Below are positions 20,900-34,439 of a stretch of 64,000 bases of DNA, in pieces. The notes under the pieces were generated by a model that was not told where the DNA came from, did not search any database, and worked only from the letters and a program-made list of their open reading frames with translations. This DNA comes from Gymnorhina tibicen (lineage: Eukaryota > Chordata > Aves > Passeriformes > Artamidae): the NCBI GenBank assembly GCA_013399875.1, contig VXAZ01005692.1, positions 210,191-274,190 of the forward strand. The letters run 5' to 3'. Position 1 is the stretch's first letter, and each line of letters begins with the position of its first letter. The translations under genes and the position numbers were made by a program.

Positions 20900-23800
20900 A
20901 TACCCTTCACAACTACACCAGACCGCTCCCCTCACCCCAGATAAAGGTGGAGCAGCTTTTATGGTAGATCACATGCTTGTATTGGTCCCAAGTAGGGTAA
21001 TGCTGTTTCTGTGGGCCATGGGATGAATTTTGGGTGACAGACCCTCCTGAGTGGAGGTTTGCAGTAAGTCAGTTGTGCTGTCCTTTGCCAGGCACCTTCC
21101 CACCCCAGCACTGCTCTCCCATTCCAAGGCAGGGTACACTCACCCCTGCTGCAGCTCAAGGGAGTGTCAGGGAACAGGAGGCCGCCTGTGTGGCAGATGG
21201 CAGAAACACCTCGAACACCAGGTCTGGTCACTGAAGACTTAAAGCCAGCGCCCATCTCACCTGAGCTTAACCTCTTGCGCAGGTGCCAGCTCTAAGCCTG
21301 TCATCTCGGCTTTCTCCTAAACCAGCACCATCTGAAAGCAATTTGCCCATCCTGTAAGAGGAGCTCTGAATAGCCATGAGGTTGGGTGTGATCCAGAGTT
21401 GTGTTTTCTTCATTACTGTGCCAACCATGTCCTTGGCTGCAAAACTCTGAACACATCTCTTGCCTTTCCCAGCACGCGGTAGTGTCAGATTTGCCAGTGT
21501 TTAAACTCCTTAGGGACACGTGAACATGGATCACAGGGCTGTTTGTGCTGGATGGGACCACAGGAAGCTTTCATGAAAGGCAGCAGGACTATAGCAAGAC
21601 TTCCAGGCACCTCTGGCTTTCCAAGGTTTGGGTCTTCAGATACTGAGTATGCCTGGGGCTACCAGAGCAAGATAATGGGTGGGAACAAGAAGTGATAGTG
21701 AAGCTTTCCAAATCCTTAAATATCACACTCAAAACAAGTTAGGTGTGAGCTAGAGGGGAGTTTTACCAGCATATCCAAGCCTCAAACACTGTCAGTGAAA
21801 AAACAACTTATGCATGATTCAATAATTCTATGTCCCACTGCCAGCACCAAACTTTCACTGCTCACCCTGGTCCTTTGGGTTTAAGGGTGGGTGGAGGAGA
21901 AACTACCCAGTTCAGTGCCTTGTAAATTGACTGGAAGGAAGAAGAAATAGAGAACCAAAAGCATCTGCTTTTGGATGGACAATCTGATGGGCACAGCTTC
22001 AGCTCATGGCTCCAATCTCTGGAGAGAAAACATGCCACTGGTCTGCAAACTGGGAATGCCACGGCTGGGAAGGATCATGGGATACATAGATTTCCTTAGG
22101 AGAAAGTCACTGAAGTAGATAAGGAGGCACCTTCAGCACATTCCCTACAAGCCAGGTAGGACACGTTGATCTGCATTTTCCTGAGGGAAAACAAATGCAT
22201 CTGGCAAAACTTGGGTGTATTTTGCATATGGCATTGTGGGGTTATGCAACCAAGCCCCACTCCAGAGCCCCACTCTACTTCAGTAGAAGATTTCTGAATA
22301 AATACATCAGGACTAATGTTTATTTATCAGAGACAATCCTTCTGTGAGATAGGCACATCCCATTTAATGCTGGCCCCTCGTACTGACCCTCCTCCGGTCC
22401 TCGTAGCTCCAAGCACAAGGCAGGGCCGTCAGACAGCCCTGACTGTGTGGTATCCCCAAAGCAGCTCAACCTCCCTTGTCCCATCCCTTTCCTTCTTTCT
22501 AACTAATCAATTTAGGAAATTTAAGGTATTTACAGCTTGGGATCTCTTCTTTGTGGCAATGCAAATGAACCGCTGCCGGAGCTTGTCAGGCGCTGGAATA
22601 CACAAAGCCTTTCTGATATGCTGATTGCTCACACCAGGCTCACCCTCCTGCCAGGCGGCTGATTGAGTTGCCACCTTCCCAACTACTCTTTTCCCAGGCA
22701 GCTGGAGGGTGTGGTTCTACCAGCATTTTTGTAGTGGCAAAGCCAGTTTGAGAAATTCCTGCCCCCACCCCTTCGGTTGTGTCAATACAGCTGTCTGAGG
22801 AGCTGTGTGGCAATTGGGAAGGCTCACATGGGCACACACAGGTAATAACTGGGAGGAAGTATTTGTATACACTGGCTGATGTCAGCAGTGTGGTCAGAAG
22901 GAGCCCTGTGCAGCAGAGAGGACACCAAACTACAGCGGGAACGAGCAGCCAGGGGGTGGAAAATCCTTAAACCCACTTTGCCCTGTGAAAACCTCATGAG
23001 CTGACACCCTGATGGCATCCCAGCCCTCCATGGCATCCCAGGCACCTGTAGGTCACGTACTGGCTGGTCATCACCTGTGCAATGGCCAGCACAGGTTGGT
23101 GCCTTTCCCTTTCCACCAGTGGGCTGCATAAGGCTTCTCCTGGGTGCATGGAGACTCTGCATGTCTCCAGAGCAGGCTGCCATTCCATGGAATTTATAAA
23201 AGAGGTTCCTAGGGGATGTGAATCCCAAGAGAAGTTCGGAGATAGGGTCTGATGCACCTTTAGGCTCCAGAGGGGCTTGCCCTCTGAAAACACCTGGTCC
23301 CTGAAGCTACAGCTTGAGAGAAGCAGGAGGGTGTGGATGACTCTAAACAGAGTGAATGAAGAGTGTTCCTGGCAAACCCACCTGGCCCCCACCCCAGGGT
23401 GAAATGGATAAGCCATATTGCTGACATAGCACAGAAACACTCAACCTCTTGAAGATACCCTGCAAAGATGGAAATGGGGGATGGAAAGGCTCAGTGGGTG
23501 CTAAAGATGGCCAAAGCCAGAAGGTCCAGGAAAAGTAAAGTCCCCTGCAGAGAGGTGGCCGCGCTGGAGAGCATCTATTGACAGGTACAGTGGGGACCTG
23601 ATCCCTCCTTGAGGGCACCAAGCAGAAAGGAGAGAAGGGTGTGCTCCCACCCAAAGGACTCACCCTCAGCCCTGAGCAGCTGGTTTGTTCTTATCTCAGA
23701 GAAGCTGAGGTTTCCCCATGGGACACTAAGGAAAGGCTCAGGATGCACTGGTTCAGGGATCTCCAAGTGAAAGTGTTTTCAGAAGGGGGGAGGCTTAGAA

Positions 23801-26800
23801 GTGGCTTTTTTTGCACCGAGTCTCTGAGAGTCAGGGCATGTGAGTGTGCAGCTGTGTCAGACTTGGCTGCCACCAACACGAGTGTTCTGGCACTGGTGGC
23901 AGAGGTTGGCAGCTCTTGCAGCTGGACCCATTGCATGGTATGACACACAGGAAGTTTTGGGTCATCATTTTTATGTGGACCATCAGCCTCACTGGGTTTC
24001 CTTATTCTTGTGGCATGAATTTCTTCCTGTTTCTGAAAGGTTTGGAAAAGAGGGGATTTTTGTCTTTTAGTTTCTCCTGGATATGAGTGGTTCCTAATTA
24101 TACTGGAGGAGACAATTGCCTCCTAAGATAATGATCAGCGTGGGGTCATGAAGACCACCTGCCTCATGCCCCTGGAGGGGAGCAGCTGTGATAGCTGAAG
24201 GCTGGAAGTGTGCAGGGCTGGCAGCATATCAGCTTGGAAACAGCTTTGTAAGCCTTTGCTCTCCAGTGTCAGTGACACAAAGAACAGCTTTGGTCTCAAA
24301 TGCATGTTTACAGATATCATTTCCTAGACCTGTTCTCCAGAGAGGAAGCTGAAAATCAGTTTTAACAGAGAACAGGGCAAGGGTTATCCACCTTCACTGC
24401 AGGTGACAGCAAGCTGGTGGTCAGACAGCCACGAGCTTGGTCCCTGGATCTAACAAGGCATTGAGTCTACCCTGCCCCACCTGAGCAGTTGCCCATTCTC
24501 CTCTCCATCCATTCCCTCTCCTCCCTGCACAGCAGGCCAGAGACTGGTCCTGAGACTTCACCATTCCCCAGCCTTGAGCATCATCCAGTACCTCTCTGTG
24601 TCAGTGGCCCTGCTGTCCCAAGTGGAAACGATGTGAAAGCCACAGTAACCAGGTAAACAACAGTGAACAAGAGCAGGGCAGTGGATTATCCAGAGTGACA
24701 TTCGGGAAACATGGACTAGTGTTGGGGCAGTGTGAGCAAGATGCTGAACTAGAGATCCCCATAGGTCCCTCCCAGTCACCACTGCTGTGAGTCACTGATT
24801 TCAAGAATTCAGAATATTCCTGTATTTTCCAAGACCTGGTATCATCTGGTCCCCAAGACATCAAAAAGTGGCACCAGCACAAGAATGAAGGTTCATAACC
24901 TCTCCAGGAACAAGCCAGAAAAACAAACCTCTGATCCTGCCATAAAGTGTGTAACTTCAAGCTGAAACCATGAGAACTGTATAGATGCATGGGAAAAATT
25001 CCCTGGTGCCATGAAAATAATTGGTCCACAGCTGTCAGAGAAATATAGGAAATTAGAAGGATAAAATGGCCATCCCAGGGAACAGCAGTGGCTTTATGAG
25101 CAGACAAGATGGCCTGGTGAAACCATGGACCAGAACAACAGCTGAGTCATGTAGACTTCGTAAAAATTGTGTTTGTAATAAATGCTGTCTGAGAGAAGCA
25201 GTTCTGCAAGAAAACCACACTGAATTAGGTCGGGTTACCCATACCTGAGACTCTGGGATTGTTGCTCTGTGATGAATTCCGGGGTTTAATAGCAGAATTC
25301 ACGAGATGCAGCAGTTGAAACAGTTATCGGGACTGATATCAAAACTGATCTCTGCTTTTTGTCGGCAAAGCTTAGGTACATCCTGATGGAGAACTGGGAA
25401 AGGGACTTGAAATCAAGATGCAACCAAAGAGTTCAGTGTCACATGCATGTGTCTGTTGCGGTGGCCAGGGTCACCGTTGGAGAGCCTCAACCTACCATCT
25501 CCGCACGCCGCGGCATGTGTCAAAAGGAAAAGCAGCTGGGATCTGCACAGAGCAATGAGTTAAAAAGCTAATTGGTTTCTCCAGGGACCAAGAAAATGGT
25601 GCCAGGAGTTTTGAAATTAGCAGTGAAGATAAAAAGAGAAAGATGAGTGAATATGAGAGAATCCTGCAAGCATGAAATGAGCCTCTTCAAATGGGTTTTC
25701 ACACGGAAACAGTGAAAAAGTGAGTGTAACCAACAGGTTTGTCAATGAGCTTTGGGCTCGGCTGCCCACTGGCTGGTTAATGCTTGGCAGAAATGAGCAC
25801 TTTGGCAGCAATGAATCCCGTTTGATTTCAGGGGAAGGCTGTGACTCATGTTCCTTGCATTTTGTTTCTGTTGAATATTGCCACTCTGGATTGTAGATGT
25901 GGACAAAAAGGACGATGCACAGGATGTGCTTCCAGGACACAGCCCCAGAGCAGGGACCAGCAGCTGTTTCTTGTTGGCTACTGCTCCAAATGCCAAAACT
26001 CTGCCAAGCCAGCCCTGGTTCAGCTCTGGGGATGCCCCCCATTCATAAGGAATGCTGGTTTATCACAAACTCAACCCACATGAAACCATAAAATATTTCA
26101 GCTCTGAGCTGGATCTGAACAAGTTGCTCTCAGTTTTGTACCAGACCCAGGACAAGGACTTCCTAAGTGAATACTCAGGTCATTGGCGTGTGCCCTGCTT
26201 ACAACTTACCTTTCTGATTGTTCCAGCATGTGCTGATAGCTTTGTACCTATTCTCACACACCACCACACATGATTTTGCACCTGAAAATTAATCTGAATG
26301 CACATTTTGTTTCAATCCTTGATAGGAATCGCATGTTTTGCAGCTCAGGTCTTTGAGGCAGAAAGATAATGACAATTTTTGGATTGTATTTTTAGTTGAA
26401 ATTAGAAGTATTTTAGTTCCTTGTCATCCAGAATTTCCTGCCACTGACCACATCTGGTCCACATACAGTCATAGAAACCAAGTTAGGCTGCAAAACACAG
26501 ACAGGCCTGGCAATCACCAGGCCCAACAGAAACATCTCCCAAAGAGCCCCCTCTGAACAGTGACATTTGCTACCAGATTTATTTCCCATTAGCTGGCTCT
26601 GCTGATGGGCTATTGTCTCCATTGATTTTTTTTTCCATTAAAACCACAAGTGCACAATCCTGCCTGTGGGAAGCACATGCAGCCTGGCTGTTCCCAGGGG
26701 CTGGTTGCTCAGGACATGGTCCTTGCTGCACCTCCTCCCCGCTGGGCTGGACAGGACAGGCCCCCATCCTGCATCACCTCCAGATCCTCCTTCCCCTGGC

Positions 26801-28560
26801 TGCTGTGACAGGGGCTCTGGAGACCCCAGCCTGGCCCTCACAGTGGGAGATGAAGAGAGGGAGTCAAAAGCATGGGTGGAGGTCCTGCTGCCCTCCTCAC
26901 ACTGCCCTGCCTGCCACAGAGCCTGCAAGGGCTCCCAGGCCTGTGCTCATGCCACGCAGGCAGCTCAAGCACTGTCCTACGCAGAGACACGGTGCCTGGA
27001 GGTTCCCTGTGAACACAGGGCATCCCCCGGGCTGCACAGGGCAGAGAGAGGTGGGCGCTGTCGGCACCCCAGGACCAGGACAACCAGCCCTATCAACCAT
27101 CCTATTGTTTCAGGGACTAATCTGATGGAACAAAAGGCCACTGGCTTTGTCAGCACCGGACATTTCTTTCTGGCAGCAAAGGTTATCAAATGGCGATTGA
27201 AGGGCGAATGTGCTGAGGAAAATGCCCTTCCTTCAGCGAGTGCCTCCACCAAACCTCTATCCACATCTGCCCACTCTGCCCCAGTAGCCACTGTCCCACA
27301 GGGCTGACCCCAGCTGGTCCCAGGCTGCCCATCTTGCTGTCCAAGGCTGGGACCAGCAGTGCCTTCTTCACCAGTGTCCCGCCAGCTGCAGAGGGACAAG
27401 GATGATTTCATTGCTTGTCCTTCCCCAGGTGCCAACACACTGAAGAGCAGGTCATGGGACTGGGAAGGGTCAGCCCAAAGCAAGTAGAGCACCAAGCTTT
27501 TCCCAGTTCAAACACAAATGGTTTGATGAGAGCCTGGAAATACCAGTGTTTAATGGCCTGAGAGATGGAAATATGCCCAAGCTCACAGCTACCCACACAA
27601 CCAGCTGCCTGGGGCAGTTTGCAGCCCATGTCTCCACCCTCCCTAATACATCTTGCTTTCCAGTCTGTCTTCTGAGAGCCCATCTCACTTCCCAACCTGT
27701 CTTTTGAGAGCCCACACCACCAGCTCCAGGCACATACAGAACTACCTCAGACACCAAGAGGGCCAGTGCCAGCCCAGCCCTATCTCCCCAAGGAGCCCCA
27801 GCCATCCTTTTCTCCTGCCCTAATGTGCTGCAAGTTGATCTCATGAATGGTGACCTGCAGAAGTCATCAGATGCTGAGAAAGCTCCACAAGAACTGTGCT
27901 GACTTCTTCGTAGTAGTGAGAAGTTGCTGTCCTCTCCTGCTTCATACTCAGGACATCTCTGTTCTCCCCCAGCCTGGGTGGCAGGGACATCGCTTGGTTC
28001 CACCATGGTGGCAGCAGAAAGAGGTGAAGATGAAGACTGCATGCTCAGGAGCAGTGTGACGTGGCGCTCAGCCCAGCCAGCTGCACGCTGTTTTACGGTA
28101 CAGGGATTCAGAGTTTGCAAATGGCCACAGAGAGGACTTAGAGTTGTTCTGCTTCTTGTGGGCATTAGTAAGAACTCTGGATTTTCTGCTCTTCAGGGAA
28201 GTATTTCCTTTCACCCTGAACCATTTCCAAGATGGCATTAAGCTCCACAGACCTCATACTTTGACAACATTCCCTTGTGCATGCACCTTCTCCAGCTGGT
28301 AGCTTGCAGTTCTCCATGCACAAGTCCCCACAACACATAGTCCAGCCTAGACACTAAACATTAAGCATGACATCTAGAAATTACCAATAATTTATAAATT
28401 ATGTGGCTGTCAATCTGCCCAGCAATGCTGAAATTTAAGGAAATTGTCCTAGTTCGTCTCCTTACAGGAAACTCTTGAGGACTGTCCTTACAAGAGGCAT
28501 CTCAAATACTCTTTCTTGCCTTCTTCAGTGAGGTTTCTCAGATATTTTACAGTTTTCTTT
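20900..28560. other. Long unique non-coding stretch
   Basis: Over 7.6 kb I see no gene, LTR or clear CR1. Long frames include 26666-27307 plus (213 codons), 27470-28165 minus (231 codons) and 24601-25107 minus (168 codons). The largest of them overlap other frames and lack recognisable domains. Small CpG clusters occur at about 22370-22600 and 25470-25515. Function, if any, cannot be read here. Confidence 0.45.
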
Positions 28561-28688
28561 CCTGGAGATTTTCAAAACTCAGCTGGACAATGCCCTAAGG
28601 AACTGAGGGTTCTAAGCAATTTGAAGTGAGCCCTGGTTGAAGCAGAAGGTTGACCAGAGACTTCCAGACACCTCTCTGAACTGAAATA
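28561..28688 (+). mobile_element. CR1 LINE, diverged 3' fragment
   Basis: CCTGGAGATTTTCAAAACTC, then AGCTGGACAATGCCCTAAGG, corresponds to the SLEIFKTRLD-type C-terminus of CR1 ORF2. It continues as GAGCCCTGGTTGAAGCAG, AGGTTGACCAGA and ACTTCCAGACACCTCT, degenerate versions of the standard 3' blocks. The terminal octamer is lost. It is an old plus-strand insertion. Confidence 0.7.
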
Positions 28689-31600
28689 ATTAATGGCTTA
28701 TGAAATCTGCTCATTGAGAGCTTTCTCCTAGAGGAAAACTTGAATGGCTCCATCTCGGACTGAACTTCACCCTTCCCAGTGAAATGAGGAATCCAGTGTT
28801 TCTTCCTTGCTTCAGCTTGTCCTTCTCTCCAAGTGTCGCTGAGTACGATGGACTCAGGCCAGTGACAGAGACTCCAACAACTTGCTCTGCTTTGGCAGCT
28901 CCCATGTGAAGACAGACACATCAAAGTGCTGTACAACACAGTCATCCAAGTGTCTTCTCCCTGCCGCTCCTTACACATCCCTTGCACGTGGAAACTGGGT
29001 GATGCGCAGCTGCACTAAGGCAAAGCCAAGTGGTGGCAAAAACACTTCCCAAACTGGAAATGCCTGGGATATGAGGTCTTTCACTGGTGCCCACCAGTAT
29101 GACACAGCTAACATGACCCCAATTTATCAGCAGAGCTATCTCCAGTGAAGAGAAAGAATTATGTAAGACACCAGCAAGAGCAGATCTGCTCAGTGAAACA
29201 CGAACTCTTATGGGAACTGAGGCACAGGAGCACTGCAGTTGTAGTGATGGCAAAAGAAACCTTTTCCTGAGAGCAGGTGCTGCAGGGGCTTGGCCTGTTT
29301 GCTGGTAAGATGAAGCCTGCAAGGCTCTGCAGTTGTCTGGGGAACATGATGGAATCTGGGAGGGAAGAGGTAAGGTTACATTTCAGTTGATAACCAGAAG
29401 TTTCTCCAGTGGGTTGTGCAGCACGAGAGTCTTGCCAATGGATTTTTTGTGCCCATCTGTGTCACCAGGACTGCATCAAAGATTGGGGTAAACTGGCAAT
29501 TGACACCAGTAAGGTGCTGTCCCCAGGAGTTCCTGTCTAATCCAGACAGCCACCTCAGAGAGCTGCCTGGTGTTCTCACAGGTCTTCTGCACTCAAACGT
29601 CCCCAGCGTGTGCTCGGCAGCACAGGTTGGTTTAACTCGTTTAACAAAACCTCCCAGCACGTTGGTGTTGGAACATGCAGGTGCATCAGGCTGATAACTC
29701 CAACCATTCCCATCAGGCAATGAGCCCTAATGGGCTGCTGGGTGCAACCAAACCGCAGCAGGTCCCAGCCAGGCTGTGAAATCTGGCACGGGCAGTGCTG
29801 CAGCTCTGCAGGCCTGGGCACACTCAGACCCACAGGAGATCAGTTTTCTTAGAGGTGACCTTCTTAGCATGGAAATATGAATGGGAAAGCACACATGGGG
29901 TTTGATTGGCAGCTTGGAACTAGCCAAAACCATCAGTGTAATGCTGCACTGGCTGCTGGAGAAATCAAAACTCCGGAGGAATTGTTGTTTTGCACGTCTC
30001 ACAAGATTTGAATGTGAGTAACCCTAGGAATGTGTTTTTCCATCTATTAGATGTGCTTTGCTACCCTGCTCTTGATGTTGGTATCTCTTGGAGCCAGGCT
30101 GAGCAGACGTGCCTGCACTTGTTTTACCAGAATCCTTCTGGGGCCTTGGCTGAGCTCTCACAAGGCAGGGATCCCTGCCAGGTTTTTGCCTGAGAAGACA
30201 CCTTGCCCACCTTCAGCAGAGATGAACAGAACATTGGGGTTTGCAATGTGAAAGAGCTGCCAAGGATGAGTTATAGCTCCTACCCCGGGGGGAGTGGGAA
30301 GAGATGAGGCAGGGAATAGCTATCCAAACAAGTTTGTACACACATGAATTTGTAATGTGCTGCCTAGAAGAGACTTTGTAGCTATGGTGTGGAAGAGCCT
30401 GGAGAGCCTTGTGAGGATCACAGCCCTGCCCTCTGGGGAGGATGGGGCAGGCAAGCACAACACTCTCCATTGGCATTCGGCTACCCCAGCCCAACCCCTG
30501 CAGATGGGTTTGGGAGCAGCACAGCCATGCCATGCTGTGAGGACACAGAACAGCTCCAACTTGGTGAGTTGGTGTCTCCTGTATTTACCTGGCCCTGCAG
30601 GAAATTCCTAATGAAGTGCCAATAAAGCTGCCAGATGTCAGTGACTGCACATGGAGGCTGCATCAAGAAAGGCAGGGGGTGATTTCAGATTGCAAACATT
30701 TTATGGTTCCATATCTGAAGAGCAAACCACACTCTTTTGCCAAGAGAGAGACAGCAGGTTTTACCAGCACCAAGAATAAAGAAAATGTCAGTAACGACCG
30801 TGGTTAGGCCCCAGGGAAATGTTGCTTTCAGATATGCTGCTCGCTTCTGGATCATTCTGGGAAAACTTAGGGGAGTGCTAGACACCTGACCAGAAATCAG
30901 AGTCCTTCTCAGGGCATGACTTCTCTGAAGCATCTCCCTCTCCCTGACCAAACCACGCTACTTCAGCTACAGCTGTGAGCAGAGAGACCATGTCTAAAGG
31001 TACGCTGGGGAATAATCAGGTACCAAAGCAAATTCTACCATTGAAAAATCTCCCTGGAGGAGGGAGACACAGAGGATCATTGATAGTGTTCACCTTCCAC
31101 AGCAGTTAAATTCACATTTGGCATGACCCTGCGGACCAGAGAGCGGACAGTCAGCCTTGCTGGGCACCAGCACCCACCCTGACACCGCCTCCTTCCACTG
31201 CCCTCACTCAGAGGCAGCCTTGTTCTGTACCCTGACAGGGAAACACCTGCACGTGGCACTCCAGGGACAAGCTTGCTTCTCACCTCCAATGGGACCCAAG
31301 ACAGAATGGGTTTATTTGTTGTCATGAGTTATGTCTCCATCACCTGCTCTGCCCCAGAACTGTCCTGGTCCACACCCTCCAGCAACCCTCCCCTTCCTCA
31401 GGACCTTTGGTCTTTCCAGCTGACTTGCTGGCTGATGGGAATCTCACCAGCTCCCAGCACTCCCAGCCTTATGCCTGCCATAAAATGCTCCTGGGAATCC
31501 CCAACCTGTTACTGACATTTAAAATGGGACACAAATGCATTCAAGCTAAGTGATGAGTTTACTGTGTAATCAGAAACAACTGATGAAAGAAAACATAGGC

Positions 31601-32244
31601 TTTGAAGGTCCCTGCCACAAGATCAGCTCCTGTCTCCTAGATGCCACCCTCTGCCAAAGCTGTCCCGAGCAGTAATGCAGGGGTTGCCCAGTCTGACCAT
31701 GATGCTCCCTCCACTGAGAACTGAGTCTTGCTCTGCCTGGAAACAAATCTGCAAAATCCCCTTGACCACTGGACCAGTTCCTGGCCTGATCCCACAGGAG
31801 CCAGGGCACCTGCACACACCCAGCCGGTGGCCAGGGAGACATGGGAACCCTGAGGCTGATGATGTGCCACAGCCTCAGCCACAACTTCTCCCTGCCTTTT
31901 CTTGAAGTTAGGATATCTTGCTCTGTGTCATGTGATTTCTGAGCTCTCTTCCCATTCCCTTCCCCTACAGCAACCAACAGCCTCCTCCTTTTCCACCAGG
32001 CAGTCTGGGACACCTCGGTTTCCTCTCCCCTCGTTTTGAGAGCACCACAAGATAGTACCAAATACAAGCATTTCCAATATACTTCTCTGCTTTGTTCCCC
32101 ATCCAGACACCGCCTTGTGGATTTTCCAAGCTATATCAGCACTTTTTATATCACATAATTTGAGAAATGGTGACTGTGCACCCACTGTGTGTTGTCACAT
32201 ACTGGTAACCTTTTCACCTCTGAAGAAGAAAACTGCAATCAGGG
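28689..32244. other. Unique non-coding stretch
   Basis: No gene or transposon recognised. Open frames such as 31570-32067 minus (165 codons) and 28595-28987 minus (130 codons) are overlapped by other frames. I see no paired splice sites flanking a recognisable peptide. Confidence 0.45.
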
Positions 32245-32448
32245 ATCATAGAATCATAGAACATCCTGACTTGGAAGGGACCCACAAGGAACACAGAACT
32301 TCTGACCCTGCACAGGATGATCCCAGCAATCCCCGCCTCTGTATCCCTGGGAGCAGTGTCCAAACGCTCCTGGAGCTCTGGCAGCCGTGGGCAGTGCCCA
32401 GCACCCTCTGGGGTAAGAACTTTTTCTAATATTCAGTCTAAACAGACG
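32245..32448 (-). mobile_element. CR1 LINE fragment, distinct subfamily
   Basis: The inverted double octamer ATCATAGAATCATAGAAC is followed by ACTTGGAAGGGACCCACAAG, CTGACCCTGCACAGGATGAT, GTGTCCAAACGCTCCTGGAG and TTTTTCTAATATTCAGTCTAA on the minus-strand CR1 plan. The ACCCACAAGGA and GTCCAAACGCT words separate it from the CATGGGCAGGGACACCT group at 2912, 20114 and 48988. Confidence 0.92.
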
Positions 32449-34439
32449 AGCATCCCATGCCCCCCTGTTTCCCAGAGGAGTGGGAGAGCCCAGGTGCCAT
32501 CCCGGGCTTCCCTGCTGGCACCTATGCCCAGTCCCATCCCACAGCCCGGATCTGTGTGGACTCCTTTGCTGTGCTCTCCAGGGCAGCAATGGCTGCTGCT
32601 CCTGTGACTGCAGTGTCTGAGCACAGCAGGGCCCTGTGCTGCCCCAGGACTTGGCTAATCGCAGTGACAGGAGGGGAGGATAAAGGCACCCCAATAAAGA
32701 GGAAATGGGTGCAGCCATCCCTTTAGCTGATCCAGCTCCATTTGCAGCCCAACAAGACTGCAGCCCAGGAAGAATTAGCATGATTGGAAACTCAGCACTG
32801 CTCCCGTGGGACTGGCTTCAGCACAAATGGCTGCTGCCAGATGAATTTTGCTCAGGAGTGTGATCTGCTTGAGCTGCCCTGTCCAGGGGCATTTGTTCTG
32901 CTGACACATAGCCCTGGCAGGGGGATGTTCATGAGCAGCTTCTGGCACAAAGGAGTGCTCCCACTCTTCCCACACTGGTGCAGAGCAGAGTAAATCCTCT
33001 TTGATCAACGCAAAATCCAGTGTAAAACAGGAGTATCCAGCCCAGGCCATTTAATTCTCCAAGATATAAGCAGGCTCGTAATCTTCATCAGCGTTGCTTC
33101 CTGCTTGAAATGCTTTTCATTAGCTGCTCATTCAGTGAACACAACCACTTCTGCTGCCTCAGCAAAACACATGCCACACTTCTTGCTCAGCAGCAGAAGG
33201 CAAACATTTTATTGCATTTTAATCACTGGCAGTTTCAGCAGTTGCTTCCTGCTCTCTGTGTTTCTTCCACGCATCCTACTGAGAAGCCTCTATAGACTTT
33301 GATTGTTTGGCCAAAGCAATCCAGGACCTCCTCAGCCTCCGAGTCCTGGGGAAGCTGAAAGTTGAAAGCTTGGTAATCTCAGTGGCCTTTTGATCCTGTT
33401 GTGGAAGAAGTGAGACAGGCTGAGCACAGCTGATTGGCTGCAGAGCTTGGCTGCCCTGCCGAGACCTTTGTCATGTCACCAGTCTTGCTGGAAAATTTTG
33501 TGTAAAATTTTTATTCTGAAAATAATGATTTCATGGAGCTGAAATGTTTCAGGGGAACATTTCAATGACCAAGAAAAAAAAGAAGATGGTTTGAATTGCA
33601 AAATTAGAAAACCCACTGATGGTGTGCGTTCTCCCAACCCAGCCATTGAGGAAGCAGAAATGCTCCATGACAGCAGTGCAGCCCATGGTCAGGAGAGCCC
33701 ATGGTTAGGGCTCACAACTGACTGTCAGAACATGGTTCAGGCTTACTCTGACCCTACAGTTTCAAGCCAAGAACTGCTGAGTGACCAGAGAAAGGCTGAT
33801 GGACCCCGGTTGATTGGGTCCAGCCCAGTGACTGGGATCTGTCAGCTGCTCAGTGTCCCTGACAGCTCTGTGGGTGATGCCCAAGGCCAGGCTCTTTGAA
33901 ATGTTCACCTGCAGATCACTCCTTTCCCCGGGGCAGACCCTGCCCTGCAGCGTGTGACCCGCTGCTCCTCTCCCAGGATCAGCCTTCATGTGTCTGAGTC
34001 ACCCCGAGTGTTTCAAAGAAAATTTTGGTGCTTCATTTCTTCGTTTTCCTGTATCTGGGGATTTTCCAGCCTCAGCTCCACACCCTTCACGCTGTTGCAG
34101 TGCAACTCATTCTCCTCACTCGTTCTCCGTGCTTGGGCCTGATCCTTAATGTGCCTGTAATTTGCTCACAGCCCCCACATTGAGGTCAAAGCCCCTTCCT
34201 TTGTTCTGCTGCTGCACCAATGCCAAGGTGGGCAGGAGACGAGGCAGGGAGTGTGTGTTAGAGCCCTCCACCAGCTGCTGATGAGCACTAAACAGGCTGG
34301 GTAAGGGCTGACAGAACCGTCACTGCCCAAGGATGGGACCCAGCGCTGCCTGGGGCAAGGGCAGTGGGACCACCAGCATCCCACCAGCATCATCAGCCTT
34401 TTTCCCTCTCGGGCACCCCACTTAGTTTCAGCAAAAAAA
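32449..34439. other. Unique non-coding stretch
   Basis: No gene or repeat recognised. The stretch at 33480-33600 is AT-rich and bounded by GC-richer sequence. Frames are short and overlapping. Confidence 0.45.

Noticed and set aside
20900..21260. Internal retroviral sequence downstream of the ERVL-type LTR
   Set aside because: No primer-binding-site match, gag/pol-like frame or second LTR is recognisable after 20894, so the element is called a solo LTR.
26666..27307. 213-codon plus-strand open frame
   Set aside because: No recognisable domain, Cys/His/Ser/Pro-rich composition, and overlapping antisense frames of 81 to 172 codons; typical of GC-rich non-coding DNA.
27470..28165. 231-codon minus-strand open frame
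   Set aside because: No domain or conserved motif visible, no promoter or splice context, and plus-strand frames at 27847-28241 overlap it.
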